Of a DNA stretch of 64,000 nucleotides, positions 24,275 to 33,180 are shown in pieces. Positions within the stretch are counted from its first letter, which is position 1. Every line of letters starts with the position of its first letter. The DNA comes from Streptomyces sp. R33 (GTDB lineage: Bacteria; Actinomycetota; Actinomycetes; Streptomycetales; Streptomycetaceae), in NCBI RefSeq assembly GCF_041200175.1, contig NZ_CP165727.1, positions 2,232,001-2,296,000 of the forward strand, in the 5' to 3' direction. Below the pieces are notes generated by a model, which was not told where the DNA came from, searched no databases, and saw only the letters and a list, made by a program, of their open reading frames with translations. Made by a program: the position numbers and the translations under genes.

Positions 24275-26161
24275 TCAGTGATCGAAGCAGGGATCGACGA
24301 AGGACGGCGTCGTGTCGGGAACGGAGCCGCGTGCGACGCGCCAGCGGCGGTGCTGCTCGGACTCGGCGACGGCCTCGGCCACGGCCGATGCCTGGCGGGC
24401 ACCGCTCTGGTACCCGCCGAAGTGGGCCACCGGGCTCCACTCGGGGGCCACCGGCGGGATGGCCTCGTCGAGCCCCTCGTACTCGGCGGTCGCGTAGACG
24501 ATCCGGCCGCCGACGACAGTGAGGACGGACTCGATGTCGGGAATGACGTCCTCGGGCACGGTGAGGAAGTCGTCGGAGAGGATCGCGAGGTCGCCGTAAG
24601 TCCCCTCTCGCAGAGTCCCCTTGACGTCCTGCTCGCCGGTGAGCTGCGCTCCGCCCCGGGTGTAGAGGCCGAGGGCGGTCTCCCGGTCGATCAGGTTCCC
24701 GGCCGGGTAAAGGGCCGTGCCGCCGACGGTGCGCCCGGTGACCAGCCAGTGGAGGGCGACCCACGGGTTGTACGAGGAGACGCGGGTGGCATCGGTTCCT
24801 GCGGCGACGGTCAGGCCTCGGTCGAGCATGGCCCGGACCGGCGGGGTGTGGGCGGCGGCCCCGGCGCCGTAGCGGTCGAGGAACGCGGCGCCCTGGAAGG
24901 ACATCCGGTTCTGGACCGAGACGGCGCCGCCGAGGGCGGCGATCCGGTCGAGGCTGTCGGCCGAGACCGTCTCCGCGTGGTCGAAGAGCCAGCGGTTGCC
25001 GCCGGGGAAGAGTCCTTCGGCCGCGAGCTTCTCGAAGACGGCCAGGTCGCGGCGGATCGTCTCGTCGTAGGTCGCGTGGAGCCTAAAGCCCCAGCCGTTC
25101 TCAAGGAGAAGCCGGACGGCGCTCTCGAATTCGGTCTCGTAGCCGGCGCCGAGTTCGGGCCGGGGCTCGGAGAAGTTCTCGAAGTCGGCGGCGGCCCAGG
25201 TCAGGTTCTCTCCCGCGCCGTTGAGCCGGAGCCACTCGTCCCCGTCCCCGGGCTTGACCATCTCGGTCCAGCGCTTCAGGTCGGCGAGCTCCTGCCCGGC
25301 CGTCTGCGGGAAGAGGTGGTAGGCGATCCGGAGGGTCAGCTCCCCCGACCTGGCGAGGTCGGCGACCGTGGCGTAGTTGTCGGGGAAGTTCTGGAACCCG
25401 CCGGCGGCGTCGACCGCGGACGTCAGTCCGAAGCGGTTCAGCTCGCGCAGGAAGTGGCGCGTCGACGTCCGCTTGTCGGCCTCGTCGAGGGCCGGCGCAT
25501 TGGCCAGGGTCGAGTACAGGATGAGGGCGCTCGGCGCCGCGAGGAGCACGCCATTGGGTTCGCCGTCCCGGCCGCGGACGATCTGCCCGCCGCGGGGATC
25601 CGGGGTGTCGCGGGTGAATCCGGCTGCCTGCACCGCGGCCCGGTTCATCAGCGCCGACTGGTACAGGTGCAGGACGAAGACCGGAGTGTCGGGGGCGGCG
25701 GCGTTCAGCTCCGCGACGGTCGGCATCCTGCACTCGGCGAACTGCTCGGCGGTCCAGCCGCCCACCACCCGGATCCACTGCCCCTTCGGGGTGCGGCCGG
25801 CCTGCTCGCGCAGCATCGCGAGGGCGTGTCGGAGGCTTCGTACGCCGTCCCAGCGCAGCTCCAGGACGTAGTTCAGGCCGCCCCGGATGACATGCAGGTG
25901 CGAGTCGTTGAGGCCGGGGATCACCCGGCGGCCGAGCGCGTCGACGACCTTCGTTCCCGGCCCGACGAGGTGGGCGAGGTCGTGGTCGTCGCCGAGGGCC
26001 GCGACCCGGCCGCCGCGGAGGGCGACGGCACGGGCCTCGGGGCGGTCGGGGTCACCGGTGAAGACCTTGGCGTTGCGGACGAGGAGGTCGGCGTGCTCGT
26101 GTTCCCGACGCGGGGCGGGGACGAGGCCCGCCACCGGCATGCTCGTCGACGGCCCGGTCAT
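24275..26161 (-). CDS. amidohydrolase family protein (YtcJ-like)
   Basis: The 628-aa protein is a metal-dependent amidohydrolase of the amidohydro_3 group: VIPGLNDSHLHV carries the first metal histidines, FRLHATYDETI and LFDHAETVS the later ones, and AAGTDATRVSSYNPW the catalytic aspartate; GRIVYATAEYEG closes the small beta-sandwich. Members hydrolyse amide or imine bonds of varied small molecules. No signal peptide. The start at 26161 overlaps the stop of the upstream esterase gene by 4 bases, so the two are coupled. Confidence 0.9.
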   Translation of the reverse strand: MTGPSTSMPVAGLVPAPRREHEHADLLVRNAKVFTGDPDRPEARAVALRGGRVAALGDDHDLAHLVGPGTKVVDALGRRVIPGLNDSHLHVIRGGLNYVLELRWDGVRSLRHALAMLREQAGRTPKGQWIRVVGGWTAEQFAECRMPTVAELNAAAPDTPVFVLHLYQSALMNRAAVQAAGFTRDTPDPRGGQIVRGRDGEPNGVLLAAPSALILYSTLANAPALDEADKRTSTRHFLRELNRFGLTSAVDAAGGFQNFPDNYATVADLARSGELTLRIAYHLFPQTAGQELADLKRWTEMVKPGDGDEWLRLNGAGENLTWAAADFENFSEPRPELGAGYETEFESAVRLLLENGWGFRLHATYDETIRRDLAVFEKLAAEGLFPGGNRWLFDHAETVSADSLDRIAALGGAVSVQNRMSFQGAAFLDRYGAGAAAHTPPVRAMLDRGLTVAAGTDATRVSSYNPWVALHWLVTGRTVGGTALYPAGNLIDRETALGLYTRGGAQLTGEQDVKGTLREGTYGDLAILSDDFLTVPEDVIPDIESVLTVVGGRIVYATAEYEGLDEAIPPVAPEWSPVAHFGGYQSGARQASAVAEAVAESEQHRRWRVARGSVPDTTPSFVDPCFDH

Positions 26162-27111
26162 GCGAGGGCCTTGCGCAGGGTGTCGGTGGCGAGACCGATG
26201 GCGAGTTCCGCGGCCTGCGTCTCGCGCAGTGCGTTCAGCATCACGAAGTCGTGGATGACGCCCTGGACGCGCAGGGCGGTGACGGGGACGCCGGCGGCGC
26301 GGAGCTTCGCCGCGTACGCCTCGCCCTCGTCGCGCAGGACGTCGGCCTCGGCCGTGATGACCAGGGCCGGCGGCAGGCCGCTGAGCTGCTCGGTGGAGGC
26401 GCGCAGCGGGGAGGCGGTGATCTGGGCCCGCTCGGCCTCGGCGGTCGTGTACTGGTCCCAGAACCACTTCATGGCGTCGCGGCGCAGGAAGTAGCCCTCG
26501 CCGAACTGGTGGTACGAGCCGGTGTCGAAGCTCGCGTCCGTGACCGGGTAGAAGAGGACCTGCTGGACGAGCGTGACGTCGCCGCGCTGCTTGGCCATGA
26601 GGGTGAGGGCGGCGCTCATGTTGCCGCCGACCGAGTCGCCCGCGACGGCGATCCGCGTGCCGTCGAGGTCCTTGTGGTGTCCCTCGCGGGCGACCCACTG
26701 GGCGACGCTGTAGTTCTGCTCGATCGCGACGGGGTAGCGCGCCTCGGGCGAGAGGTCGTACTCGGGGAACACCACGGCCGCCCGGGTGCCGACGGCGAGT
26801 TCGCGGACGAGCCGGTCGTGGGTGTGGGCGTTGCCGAAGACCCAGCCCGCGCCGTGGATGTAGAGGATGACGGGAAGCGGGCCGGTTGCGCCGCGGGGGC
26901 GGACGATCCGGGCGCGGACGTCGCCGGTCGGGCCGCCGTGGACGGTGATCCACTCCTCGTCGACCTCGGGCAGGGGGACGCCCTCACCGCTCTGGACACC
27001 GTCCACGGCCTTACGGCCTTCGGCGACGGGGATCTGGTAGAGGTACGGCGGCTGGGCGGTGGCGTCGGCGAAGGCCTGGGCGGCGGGTTCGAGGATCGGA
27101 CGGTCCTTCAT
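26158..27111 (-). CDS. alpha/beta hydrolase, HSL (acetyl-hydrolase) type
   Basis: A 317-aa esterase of the hormone-sensitive lipase family: HGAG oxyanion box (86-89), nucleophile elbow GDSVGG (Ser160), acid in ITAEADVLRDEG and His in GVIHDF. Enzymes of this family cleave short acyl esters. Start MKDRPILEP at 27111. It lies directly before and overlaps the amidohydrolase gene. Confidence 0.92.
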   Translation of the reverse strand: MKDRPILEPAAQAFADATAQPPYLYQIPVAEGRKAVDGVQSGEGVPLPEVDEEWITVHGGPTGDVRARIVRPRGATGPLPVILYIHGAGWVFGNAHTHDRLVRELAVGTRAAVVFPEYDLSPEARYPVAIEQNYSVAQWVAREGHHKDLDGTRIAVAGDSVGGNMSAALTLMAKQRGDVTLVQQVLFYPVTDASFDTGSYHQFGEGYFLRRDAMKWFWDQYTTAEAERAQITASPLRASTEQLSGLPPALVITAEADVLRDEGEAYAAKLRAAGVPVTALRVQGVIHDFVMLNALRETQAAELAIGLATDTLRKALA

Positions 27112-27158
27112 GTGGGGTTCTCCTTCTGGGGATGTACGAGAGGGCGCAGGTCGGGGGC

Positions 27159-27989
27159 TCAGCGGGTCGCCCGCACGGCGTCGAGGATCACGTCGGTGAC
27201 CACGGCCGGGCGGGAGACGGCCACGGCGTGCGACGCGTCCACTTCGGTGATGTGCGAGCCGGCGCGCCGGGCCATCCACCGTTCGGCGGCCGGCGGGATG
27301 TTCTTGTCGGCGCTGGCGATCAGCGCCCAGGACGGGATCGTCTTCCAGGCCGCTTCCCCGGCCTTCTCCTCCAGCGCGGCAGTGGCGACCGGGCGCTGGG
27401 TCGCGGCCATGACGGCCGCGTCGGCGATGGGGACGTCGGCGGCGAACTGCCGGTGGAACTTGGCCCGTTCGATGACGAGTTCGGTGCCGGTGCCACCGCC
27501 GGGCAGCGGGTACGACCGCGGGTTCACGGTGTCGCCGAGGGTGGAGCCGGGGAACTTGGCGGCGAGCTCGGCCGCGCTCTCGCCCTTGTCCGGGGTGAAC
27601 GCGGCGATGTAGACGAGGGCCTTCACACGGCTGTCGCCCAGCGCGGCGCCACTGATGACGGCGCCGCCGTAGGAGTGGCCGACCAGGACGACGGGGCCCT
27701 CGACGGCGGCCAGCACGCTGCGCAGGTAGGCGGTGTCCGCGGCGAGACCGCGCAGCGGGTTGGCGGGGGCCAGGACGGGGTAGCCGGCGCGCTGCAGCCG
27801 CCTGATCGTGCCGCTCCAGCTGGAGGCGTCGGCGAACGCCCCGTGGACCAGGACGATCGTGGGCTTGGGACCGTGCCGGTCGGCGCCGGCGGCGGCCGGG
27901 ACGCTCGCGGGTGCGGCGGGTGCGGCGCCCATCAGGGCGGCCAGTGTGGCCGGCAGGGCGAGGGCGAGGGTGCGCCTCTTGGGATGCAT
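27159..27989 (-). CDS. secreted alpha/beta hydrolase (paralogue 3)
   Basis: A 276-aa precursor. Residues 1-37 form a signal peptide (MHPKRRTLALALPATLAAL, AAPAAPASV-type cleavage region). The mature part has IVLVHGAFADASSW, VGHSYGG (Ser106) and DASHAVAVSRP, and is a clear paralogue of the cytosolic proteins at 6386-7099 and 22352-23077. Export of one member of the family suggests that the same type of substrate is met outside and inside the cell. Confidence 0.92.
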   Translation of the reverse strand: MHPKRRTLALALPATLAALMGAAPAAPASVPAAAGADRHGPKPTIVLVHGAFADASSWSGTIRRLQRAGYPVLAPANPLRGLAADTAYLRSVLAAVEGPVVLVGHSYGGAVISGAALGDSRVKALVYIAAFTPDKGESAAELAAKFPGSTLGDTVNPRSYPLPGGGTGTELVIERAKFHRQFAADVPIADAAVMAATQRPVATAALEEKAGEAAWKTIPSWALIASADKNIPPAAERWMARRAGSHITEVDASHAVAVSRPAVVTDVILDAVRATR

Positions 27990-28110
27990 GGGGCTTCCTT
28001 GTCGGGTGGTGAGGCATTCGGGTGCGCTCGGGCGGGCGGGGGTGTGCCGGTCGGGCGGGAGGGCGCGCCGATTGGGCCGAGCGGGTGCGGCGGTCGGGCG
28101 GGGCCTCGCC

Positions 28111-29538
28111 TCAGAGGCCGTACGCCTCCAGGAGCCGCAGCCAGATCTCGCTGACCGTCGGGAAGGCGGGGACGGCGTGCCACAGGCGTTCGAGCGGGAC
28201 TTCTCCCACGATGGCGACCGTTGCCGTGTGGATGAGTTCGGTCGCCATCGGGCCGGTGAGCGTGCAGCCGACGACGACTCCCCGGGTCTCGTCGACGACG
28301 AGCTTGGCGAGGCCGCGGTAGTCGTCCGCGTGGAGCGCGGCGCCGGCGACGTCGTCGATGCGGTACTCCACCGTGCGCACCGCGAGACCCGCTTCGCGTG
28401 CCGCGCGTTCCGTGAGACCGACGCTCGCGACCTCCGGACGGGTGAAGACGGCCTGCGGGACGGCGACGTGGTCGGCTTCCGCGCTCCACGGCTGCCGGCC
28501 TCCGGTGACGACCGGGCGCCCCGCGGATCGCTCGGCGATCGCCGCCGCGCAGGCGCGGGCCTGGTACTTGGCCATATGGGTCAGCGGCGCACGGTGGTTC
28601 ACGTCGCCGACGGCATAGAGCCAGTCGCCCTCGACTGCCGTGACGCGGCAGGTGTCGTCGACCGGGAGCCAGTCGCGTGCCGCCAGTCCGACGGAGTCCA
28701 GGCCGAGGTCCGCGGTCCGCGGGCGCCTGCCGGCCGCGGCCAGGACCTCGTCGCAGACGAGGGCGGTGCCGTCGTCGGTGTCCACGGTCACCGCACGGGT
28801 GTCCTCGTCACGGGCGACCCGGACGGCCGACACCCCGAAGCGGATCGTGACGCCCAGATCGCTCAGACCCCGGGCGACCTCTTCGCCGGCGCACGGCTCC
28901 CAGCCGGTCAGCAGGGCCTGGTCGCGGACCAGCAGGGTGACGGAGGAGCCGAGCGAGCGCCACGCGGTGGCCATCTCGCAGGCCACCACTCCCCCGCCGA
29001 TGACGACGAGCCGCTCGGGCACCGCGTCGGCCGTGGTGGCCTGCCGGCTGGTCCACACACCGATCCGGTCGAGCCCCTCCACTGGCGGAAGGGCGGGCTC
29101 CGTGCCGGTGCAGACCACGACCGCGCGCCGGGCCCGCAGGGTACGGACCGTGCCGTCGGCCCCGGTCACCTCCACCCGGCGCTCACCGGCGAGCCGTCCG
29201 TGCCCCCGTACGAGCGCGATGCCCGCACCGTCGAGCCAGTGGGCCTGGCCGGTGTCGTCGCCCCGCCCGGTGAAACGGTCACGGCGGGCCAGGACGCGCG
29301 CCGGGTCGAGTGCCGCCGTGACCGCCTGCCGGGCCCCGTCGACCGAGCGGGCCTCCGCCCGGGCGGCGCCGGGTCGCAGCAGGGCCTTGCTCGGGACGCA
29401 GGCACGGTAGGAGCACTCGCCGCCGACGGCGTCGGCCTCGACGACGACGGCGGTCAGCCCCGACCGGACGACCCGGTCTGCGGCGACCTCGCCGCCCGGC
29501 CCGCCGCCGACCACGACGACGTCGTACGTGTCCTCCAT
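28111..29538 (-). CDS. FAD-dependent pyridine nucleotide-disulfide oxidoreductase
   Basis: A 475-aa class I disulfide oxidoreductase. FAD loop VVVGGGPGG (8-16), redox-active pair in GGECSYRAC (Cys42 and Cys47, the CX4C spacing of lipoamide dehydrogenase and mercuric reductase), NAD(P) loop VVIGGGVVACE, and YAVGDV. The C-terminal dimerisation domain is present. The partner disulfide is unknown. The start ATG shares its A with the Dps stop; it belongs to the redox group with Dps, DoxX and the isochorismatase-family gene. Confidence 0.9.
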   Translation of the reverse strand: MEDTYDVVVVGGGPGGEVAADRVVRSGLTAVVVEADAVGGECSYRACVPSKALLRPGAARAEARSVDGARQAVTAALDPARVLARRDRFTGRGDDTGQAHWLDGAGIALVRGHGRLAGERRVEVTGADGTVRTLRARRAVVVCTGTEPALPPVEGLDRIGVWTSRQATTADAVPERLVVIGGGVVACEMATAWRSLGSSVTLLVRDQALLTGWEPCAGEEVARGLSDLGVTIRFGVSAVRVARDEDTRAVTVDTDDGTALVCDEVLAAAGRRPRTADLGLDSVGLAARDWLPVDDTCRVTAVEGDWLYAVGDVNHRAPLTHMAKYQARACAAAIAERSAGRPVVTGGRQPWSAEADHVAVPQAVFTRPEVASVGLTERAAREAGLAVRTVEYRIDDVAGAALHADDYRGLAKLVVDETRGVVVGCTLTGPMATELIHTATVAIVGEVPLERLWHAVPAFPTVSEIWLRLLEAYGL

Positions 29539-30116
29539 CAGCCGTGCACCAGTGGGGTGTCCACCAGGTGTTCGGCCAGGAACCACACCTGCGCCTCGCC
29601 GGTGCGGATGACATCGGAGACGAGCAGGTCGGCGCTGCCCTCGTCGCCCTCCCCGGAGAGCCGGGCGGCGGCGTCCCGGGCGTCGATCAGGATCCGCTCG
29701 TGCGCGTCGAGGAGCCGCGACAGCATGACGGGCACCGGCTCGACGCCGTCCGGCGGCCGGGGGATCGACGTCAGCTCCGCGACGTGACGCGGGTCTCCGG
29801 CGGCGACGCCGCCGAGGCTCTGGACCCGCTCGGCCAGCGCGTCCACGATGGCCAGTTGGGCCTCCGCGTGCTTGTCCAGCATCAGGTGGAGCGAGTAGAA
29901 GGTCGCCCCGCGCATGAGCCAGTGGTGCTTCTTGTAGAGGGAGTAGAGGATCTGCGTGTCGGCGAGGACGCGGTTCAGCCGCTGGCAGGCGTACATGCGG
30001 GTGTCGTGGCCGAGGCCGATCGGCAACTGCTTGAGCGTGCCGAACGCCTGGGTCTCGGCGCCCTTCTGGTGCAGCAGCGGCTGGCCGCCGCCGTGCGGGG
30101 TCGTGAGGGTGTCCAT
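29538..30116 (-). CDS. dps: Dps-family ferritin-like DNA-protection protein
   Basis: A 192-aa four-helix ferritin-like protein. KKHHWLMRGATFYSLHLMLDKHAEAQ carries the His, Asp and Glu positions of the intersubunit ferroxidase site of Dps proteins. Dps oxidises and stores iron with peroxide and shields DNA. Its stop shares a base with the start of the disulfide oxidoreductase gene, a tight coupling of two redox functions. Confidence 0.92.
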   Translation of the reverse strand: MDTLTTPHGGGQPLLHQKGAETQAFGTLKQLPIGLGHDTRMYACQRLNRVLADTQILYSLYKKHHWLMRGATFYSLHLMLDKHAEAQLAIVDALAERVQSLGGVAAGDPRHVAELTSIPRPPDGVEPVPVMLSRLLDAHERILIDARDAAARLSGEGDEGSADLLVSDVIRTGEAQVWFLAEHLVDTPLVHG

Positions 30117-30210
30117 CGCGTGCTCCTGTTCGGGAGAGAAGGTGGGAAGGGCCCGGCCGCCCGGTCGGGGGGGTACGCGGGCGGCCGGACCCGGTCTGTG
30201 CGGCTCGCGC

Positions 30211-30717
30211 TCAGCGCTCGGCGATCGCCGGGGCGGCGGTCCGGTGCAGGACGAGCCGGGTGAGGAGTCCGCTGCCGAGACCGGCCACGAGCGCGAGGGC
30301 CGCCCACCACAGCGGGTACGGCGTGAGGCCGAGGGCCGCGTCGAGGGACCAGTCACCGGGTCCGGTGGCGGCGAGGGCGGCGGCGGTGCCGATGAGGACG
30401 AGCGGGTACTCGTACCCGTCGTTCTGCACCCAGAGGCCGTGGCGCCACTTCACGGTGAGGGCGACCGTCATGACCCCGATGACCCCGGTCGCGGCGAGCG
30501 GGGTCAGGAGGCCGGCCGCGAGCAGCAGACCCGACCCGATCTGGCCGCCGCCCGCCGCCAGGGCGGTGAGGGCACCGCCGCGGAAGCCGTCGGCGCGGAA
30601 CTCCTCGGTACCGCCCTCAAGTCCCTTGCCGCCCAGGTGCGAGCTGATCTTCTGCACACCGTGGCCGGCGACGAGCAGTCCCACCAGCAGACGCAGGATC
30701 AGAATGCCGGTGTCCAC
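30211..30717 (-). CDS. DoxX family membrane protein
   Basis: A 168-aa protein with four hydrophobic helices; LRLLVGLLVAGHGVQKISSHLGG and GLLLAAGLLTPLAATGVIGVM are typical of DoxX/DoxD proteins. DoxX proteins occur in membrane oxidoreductase complexes linked to thiol and radical defence. Start is a GTG at 30717, 5 bases after the stop of the isochorismatase-family gene. Confidence 0.9.
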   Translation of the reverse strand: MDTGILILRLLVGLLVAGHGVQKISSHLGGKGLEGGTEEFRADGFRGGALTALAAGGGQIGSGLLLAAGLLTPLAATGVIGVMTVALTVKWRHGLWVQNDGYEYPLVLIGTAAALAATGPGDWSLDAALGLTPYPLWWAALALVAGLGSGLLTRLVLHRTAAPAIAER

Positions 30718-30722
30718 AGGGG

Positions 30723-31385
30723 TCAGCCGGCCGCGTGCGCGCCGATGACGCTCTGCGCGTACACGACGCCCAGGCCGTACGCACCCGCGTGGGCCTTGAC
30801 GATCTCCATGACCGCGCCGTACGACTCCTGGCGCGCCCAGTCGCGCTGGAGTTCCAGGAGCACCTGTACCCAGGTCACCGGCACCGCTCCGGCGGCGATC
30901 ATCCGCTGGAGCGCGTGCTCGTGGGCGGCCGGGCTGACGCCGCCGGAGGCGTCGGAGACCACGTACACCTCGTATCCCTGCTCAAGCGCGGACAGCGCGG
31001 GCAGCACCAGGCAGACCTCGGTCCACAGCCCGGACAGGATGATCTTCTTGCGCCCGGTCGCCTTGACCGCCGCCACGAGCGCCTCGTCCTCCCAGGCGTT
31101 CATGGTCGTGCGGTCGATGGCCTCGTGCTTGGGGAACACCTCGGCGAGCTGGGGCAGCAGGGGCCCGGAGAACGATTCGGCGGCGACCGTGGTCAGGACG
31201 GCCGGCACATCGAACGCCTGAGCCGCCTTGGCCAGACCCACGGTGCTGTTGATGATCGCGGCGCGATCGCCGCTCCCGGTGCCGAAGAACATCTGCGGCT
31301 GGTGGTCCACGAAGAGCATGACCGAGTTGTCGGGCGTGAGCAGATCCTTGCTCGGGGCGGCCTGCACCTTGTTGATGTCGAACAC
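30723..31385 (-). CDS. isochorismatase-family cysteine hydrolase (YcaC-like)
   Basis: The 220-aa protein has the isochorismatase fold: VMLFVDHQPQMFFG with the catalytic Asp, KKIILSGLWTEVCL with the catalytic Cys, and YEVYVVSDASGG. Within the family it resembles YcaC-type hydrolases of unknown substrate. The start is a GTG at 31385 with GAGAGGA upstream. It heads the long minus-strand block; a promoter should lie in 31386-31660. Confidence 0.9.
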   Translation of the reverse strand: MFDINKVQAAPSKDLLTPDNSVMLFVDHQPQMFFGTGSGDRAAIINSTVGLAKAAQAFDVPAVLTTVAAESFSGPLLPQLAEVFPKHEAIDRTTMNAWEDEALVAAVKATGRKKIILSGLWTEVCLVLPALSALEQGYEVYVVSDASGGVSPAAHEHALQRMIAAGAVPVTWVQVLLELQRDWARQESYGAVMEIVKAHAGAYGLGVVYAQSVIGAHAAG

Positions 31386-31669
31386 GAGGAGTCCTCTCGA
31401 AGCAATCGGTAACGTGCCCGCCGCGTCCGCGGCTCGGCACTTCTGCAAGCTACGAGCGACCCGACCGACCGGGTTGACCTCCTGCGCCCAGGGGTTGGCA
31501 CGACAGCGCACAACCGGTCAAGGACCAGAGCCGCGCAGTGTCGCGGGCGCGAACGCGCGAGGCTGTGACGCCAGCACACTCGCCCCGAGACTCCTGAGAA
31601 CGGTAACCACACCCCAACCCAACGAAGGGCCGCCTCACCAGCGGAAACACCGCCAGGAACGGGCTGTGG

Positions 31670-31844
31670 CTGGGGAGAATCCGGGGAGAATAAAGGTCCG
31701 GTGGGGAGCGGCTGGGGAGAATCGACCGCGCAAAACGGCATCACGCTGAAAGCCCCGGAAACGAGCGAATTCGCAGGTCAGCCCGCTCGTACAGCAATCC
31801 GCGCAGGTCAGCGGCGTCCGGGTGACGTCTTCAAGAAGATCTCC
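31670..31844. repeat. recombination-site-like module B (copy of 4776-4951)
   Basis: CTGGGGAGAAT at 31670, CCGGGGAGAAT at 31681 and CTGGGGAGAAT at 31712; GCAGGTCAG at 31773 and 31803; TCAAGAAGATCTCC at 31831-31844. Order, orientation and spacing match module A, 26,894 bases away, while the bases between have diverged. This closes the minus-strand gene block on its right side. Confidence 0.6.
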
Positions 31845-32015
31845 TCCTGGGCCGCCATCCTGTTTGCACCCACGTTGGTAGGAACCATCTACGGCATGAA
31901 CTTCCAGACCATGCCAGAGCTGCGCTGGGCGCTCGGATACCCATTCGCAGTTGCCCTGATGGCGGCAGTCTGCATCAGTTTGTACCTCATCTTCAAACGT
32001 CGGGACTGGCTCTAG
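31827..32015 (+). pseudogene. corA: corA 3' fragment B
   Basis: About 62 codons that read VFKKISSWAAILFAPTLVG, TIYGMNF, MPELRWALGYP and LIFKRRDWL, ending in TAG at 32013-32015. This is the same C-terminal part of CorA as at 4925-5122, again directly behind the repeat module and again with no upstream part. The two copies differ at many codon third positions and several residues, so one is not a fresh duplicate of the other. Confidence 0.75.
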
Positions 32016-32082
32016 ACTGAGCAACTAACCGCATCTCCCGCCTATTTGATTTTCATCTGTACCGTCAAAAAATCAAGCGCTT

Positions 32083-32181
32083 GACGTGCCCTGGGGACCA
32101 GCCGACCGCGCCGACGTCGTACGTCGCTACGAAGCTCTGCGCGACATGCACGCGGGACTAGCCGCCGCGACGGCGAAATGA
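32083..32181 (+). pseudogene. short coding-like tail, possible gene remnant
   Basis: From about 32083 the plus strand reads VPWGPADRADVVRRYEALRDM and ends LAAATAK with a TGA at 32179-32181. Composition is that of a real actinobacterial protein C-terminus, but there is no start or ribosome site and the preceding 60 bases are AT-rich and non-coding. I cannot name the family. Confidence 0.25.
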
Positions 32182-32210
32182 CCTCACGCCGAGGAACGCT
32201 CTCGGAGGTG

Positions 32211-32489
32211 CTACCGACCCACGATCACGACGAGGAGGAGGAGAGCCAGGGCGAGCAGCGCCACGAGGGCCCCGACGACGACGTTGCGCGGGTCGGGCGG
32301 ATCATAGGTGACCAGGACGGTGTCGCCGTCGTTGAGTGGTTGGCGCCGGGTTGGGGGACGGGGCAGGCGATCTCCATCACCCTGTCGTCCTCCGTCACGA
32401 ACTGCAGCAACGGGGTCGGTTCCTCCCCGGGGGGGACCGGGCCGCCGCTTTACCAGGGCCGGCACCCGCAGGTCGATACCCCATGGCAA
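32211..32489 (-). pseudogene. DUF3592-like membrane protein, frameshifted
   Basis: The C-terminal frame reads LNDGDTVLVTYDPPDPRNVVV followed by a hydrophobic helix (GALVALLALALLLLVVIVGR), the typical end of a DUF3592 protein. The matching central part (LLQFVTEDDRVMEIACPVPQPG) is in another frame, with the break near 32325-32335; the first part (VPALVKRRPGPPRG) is again in the terminal frame, with a second break near the C/G run at 32427-32437. Two compensating shifts would explain this. Without sequence confirmation an assembly error cannot be excluded. Confidence 0.55.
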
Positions 32490-32540
32490 CGGGCTCCGGC
32501 ATAGCCCCGCCGACCCGGAAAGCCCTCCGGACGGGACTGT

Positions 32541-32924
32541 TCAGTTCGTGTAGTCGGGCCTGGCCGTCCCGAGATGCTCCGCCACCGTCCGGAGCCAGGC
32601 TTCGACCGAGAACGGGGCCGGCGGCTCGACCTCCATGCCGAGCTCAGCGACGCCGACTGCGTAGTCGTGCTCCTCCGGCCCCAGAGCGAGCAGTTCGTGG
32701 ATCTCGCCGACGAGCCGGGCGGTCGGCTGGGGATCAACCGTTGCCCTGTAGTCGCGGACCGCCGCATCGTGGTCGCCGAACTCGTCGGGCATGTCCTGCG
32801 AGAACCAACCGCCGAGGAACTGTCCCAGCTCCCCGAAGCGGGCGTGCCACTCCCAGTGGGTCTGGGGCGCGACCGGCGGAGGCACATCGCCGGACTCGAT
32901 GCTGCGCTTGATGTGGTCGGCCAT
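32541..32924 (-). CDS. CDI-type immunity protein homologue, orphan
   Basis: The 127-aa acidic helical protein contains ELGQFLGGWFSQDM (about 32-45) and an LVGEIHELLALG segment. This matches the layout of the contact-dependent growth inhibition immunity family CdiI_2, where the FGQLGGYFHQDW-type box is the hallmark. Such proteins neutralise toxins delivered by neighbours. No toxin gene is next to it, so it may protect against foreign toxins or be a leftover. Confidence 0.6.
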   Translation of the reverse strand: MADHIKRSIESGDVPPPVAPQTHWEWHARFGELGQFLGGWFSQDMPDEFGDHDAAVRDYRATVDPQPTARLVGEIHELLALGPEEHDYAVGVAELGMEVEPPAPFSVEAWLRTVAEHLGTARPDYTN

Positions 32925-32949
32925 CGCGGACAGCCAGCCTTGAGTCCGG

Positions 32950-33180
32950 GACTCGGACAGCCCGATGTCGGGTACCGAAACGTCACCCGCGCGGCCCGCA
33001 CATCGACGGGCTCGCGACCGGCGAGCATCATCGCCTGCAGCCGCACGCGCCCGACGGGCGGCTCCTCATGGGACGGCCAAGCGCCCTCGATGGTGAACCT
33101 CGGTCGCGTGCCCTGGGCCAGCCGGCGATGTACGGCCTGCTCGTCGGATAGGTGGCAGAACGGGTACGCACGGGAGATCC
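32950..33180 (-). pseudogene. coding-like remnant upstream of the immunity gene
   Basis: One minus-strand frame reads AYPFCHLSDEQAVHRRLAQG, RPRFTIEGAWPSHEEPPVG and RLQAMMLAGREPVDVRAARV, which has the composition and rhythm of a real protein. It has no plausible start, ends without its own stop and runs into the start of the immunity gene. It is probably a truncated gene; family unknown. Confidence 0.3.

Noticed and set aside
28022..29787. long plus-strand frames opposite the minus-strand block
   Set aside because: They arise from third-position GC bias opposite real genes; no domain or start signal supports them.
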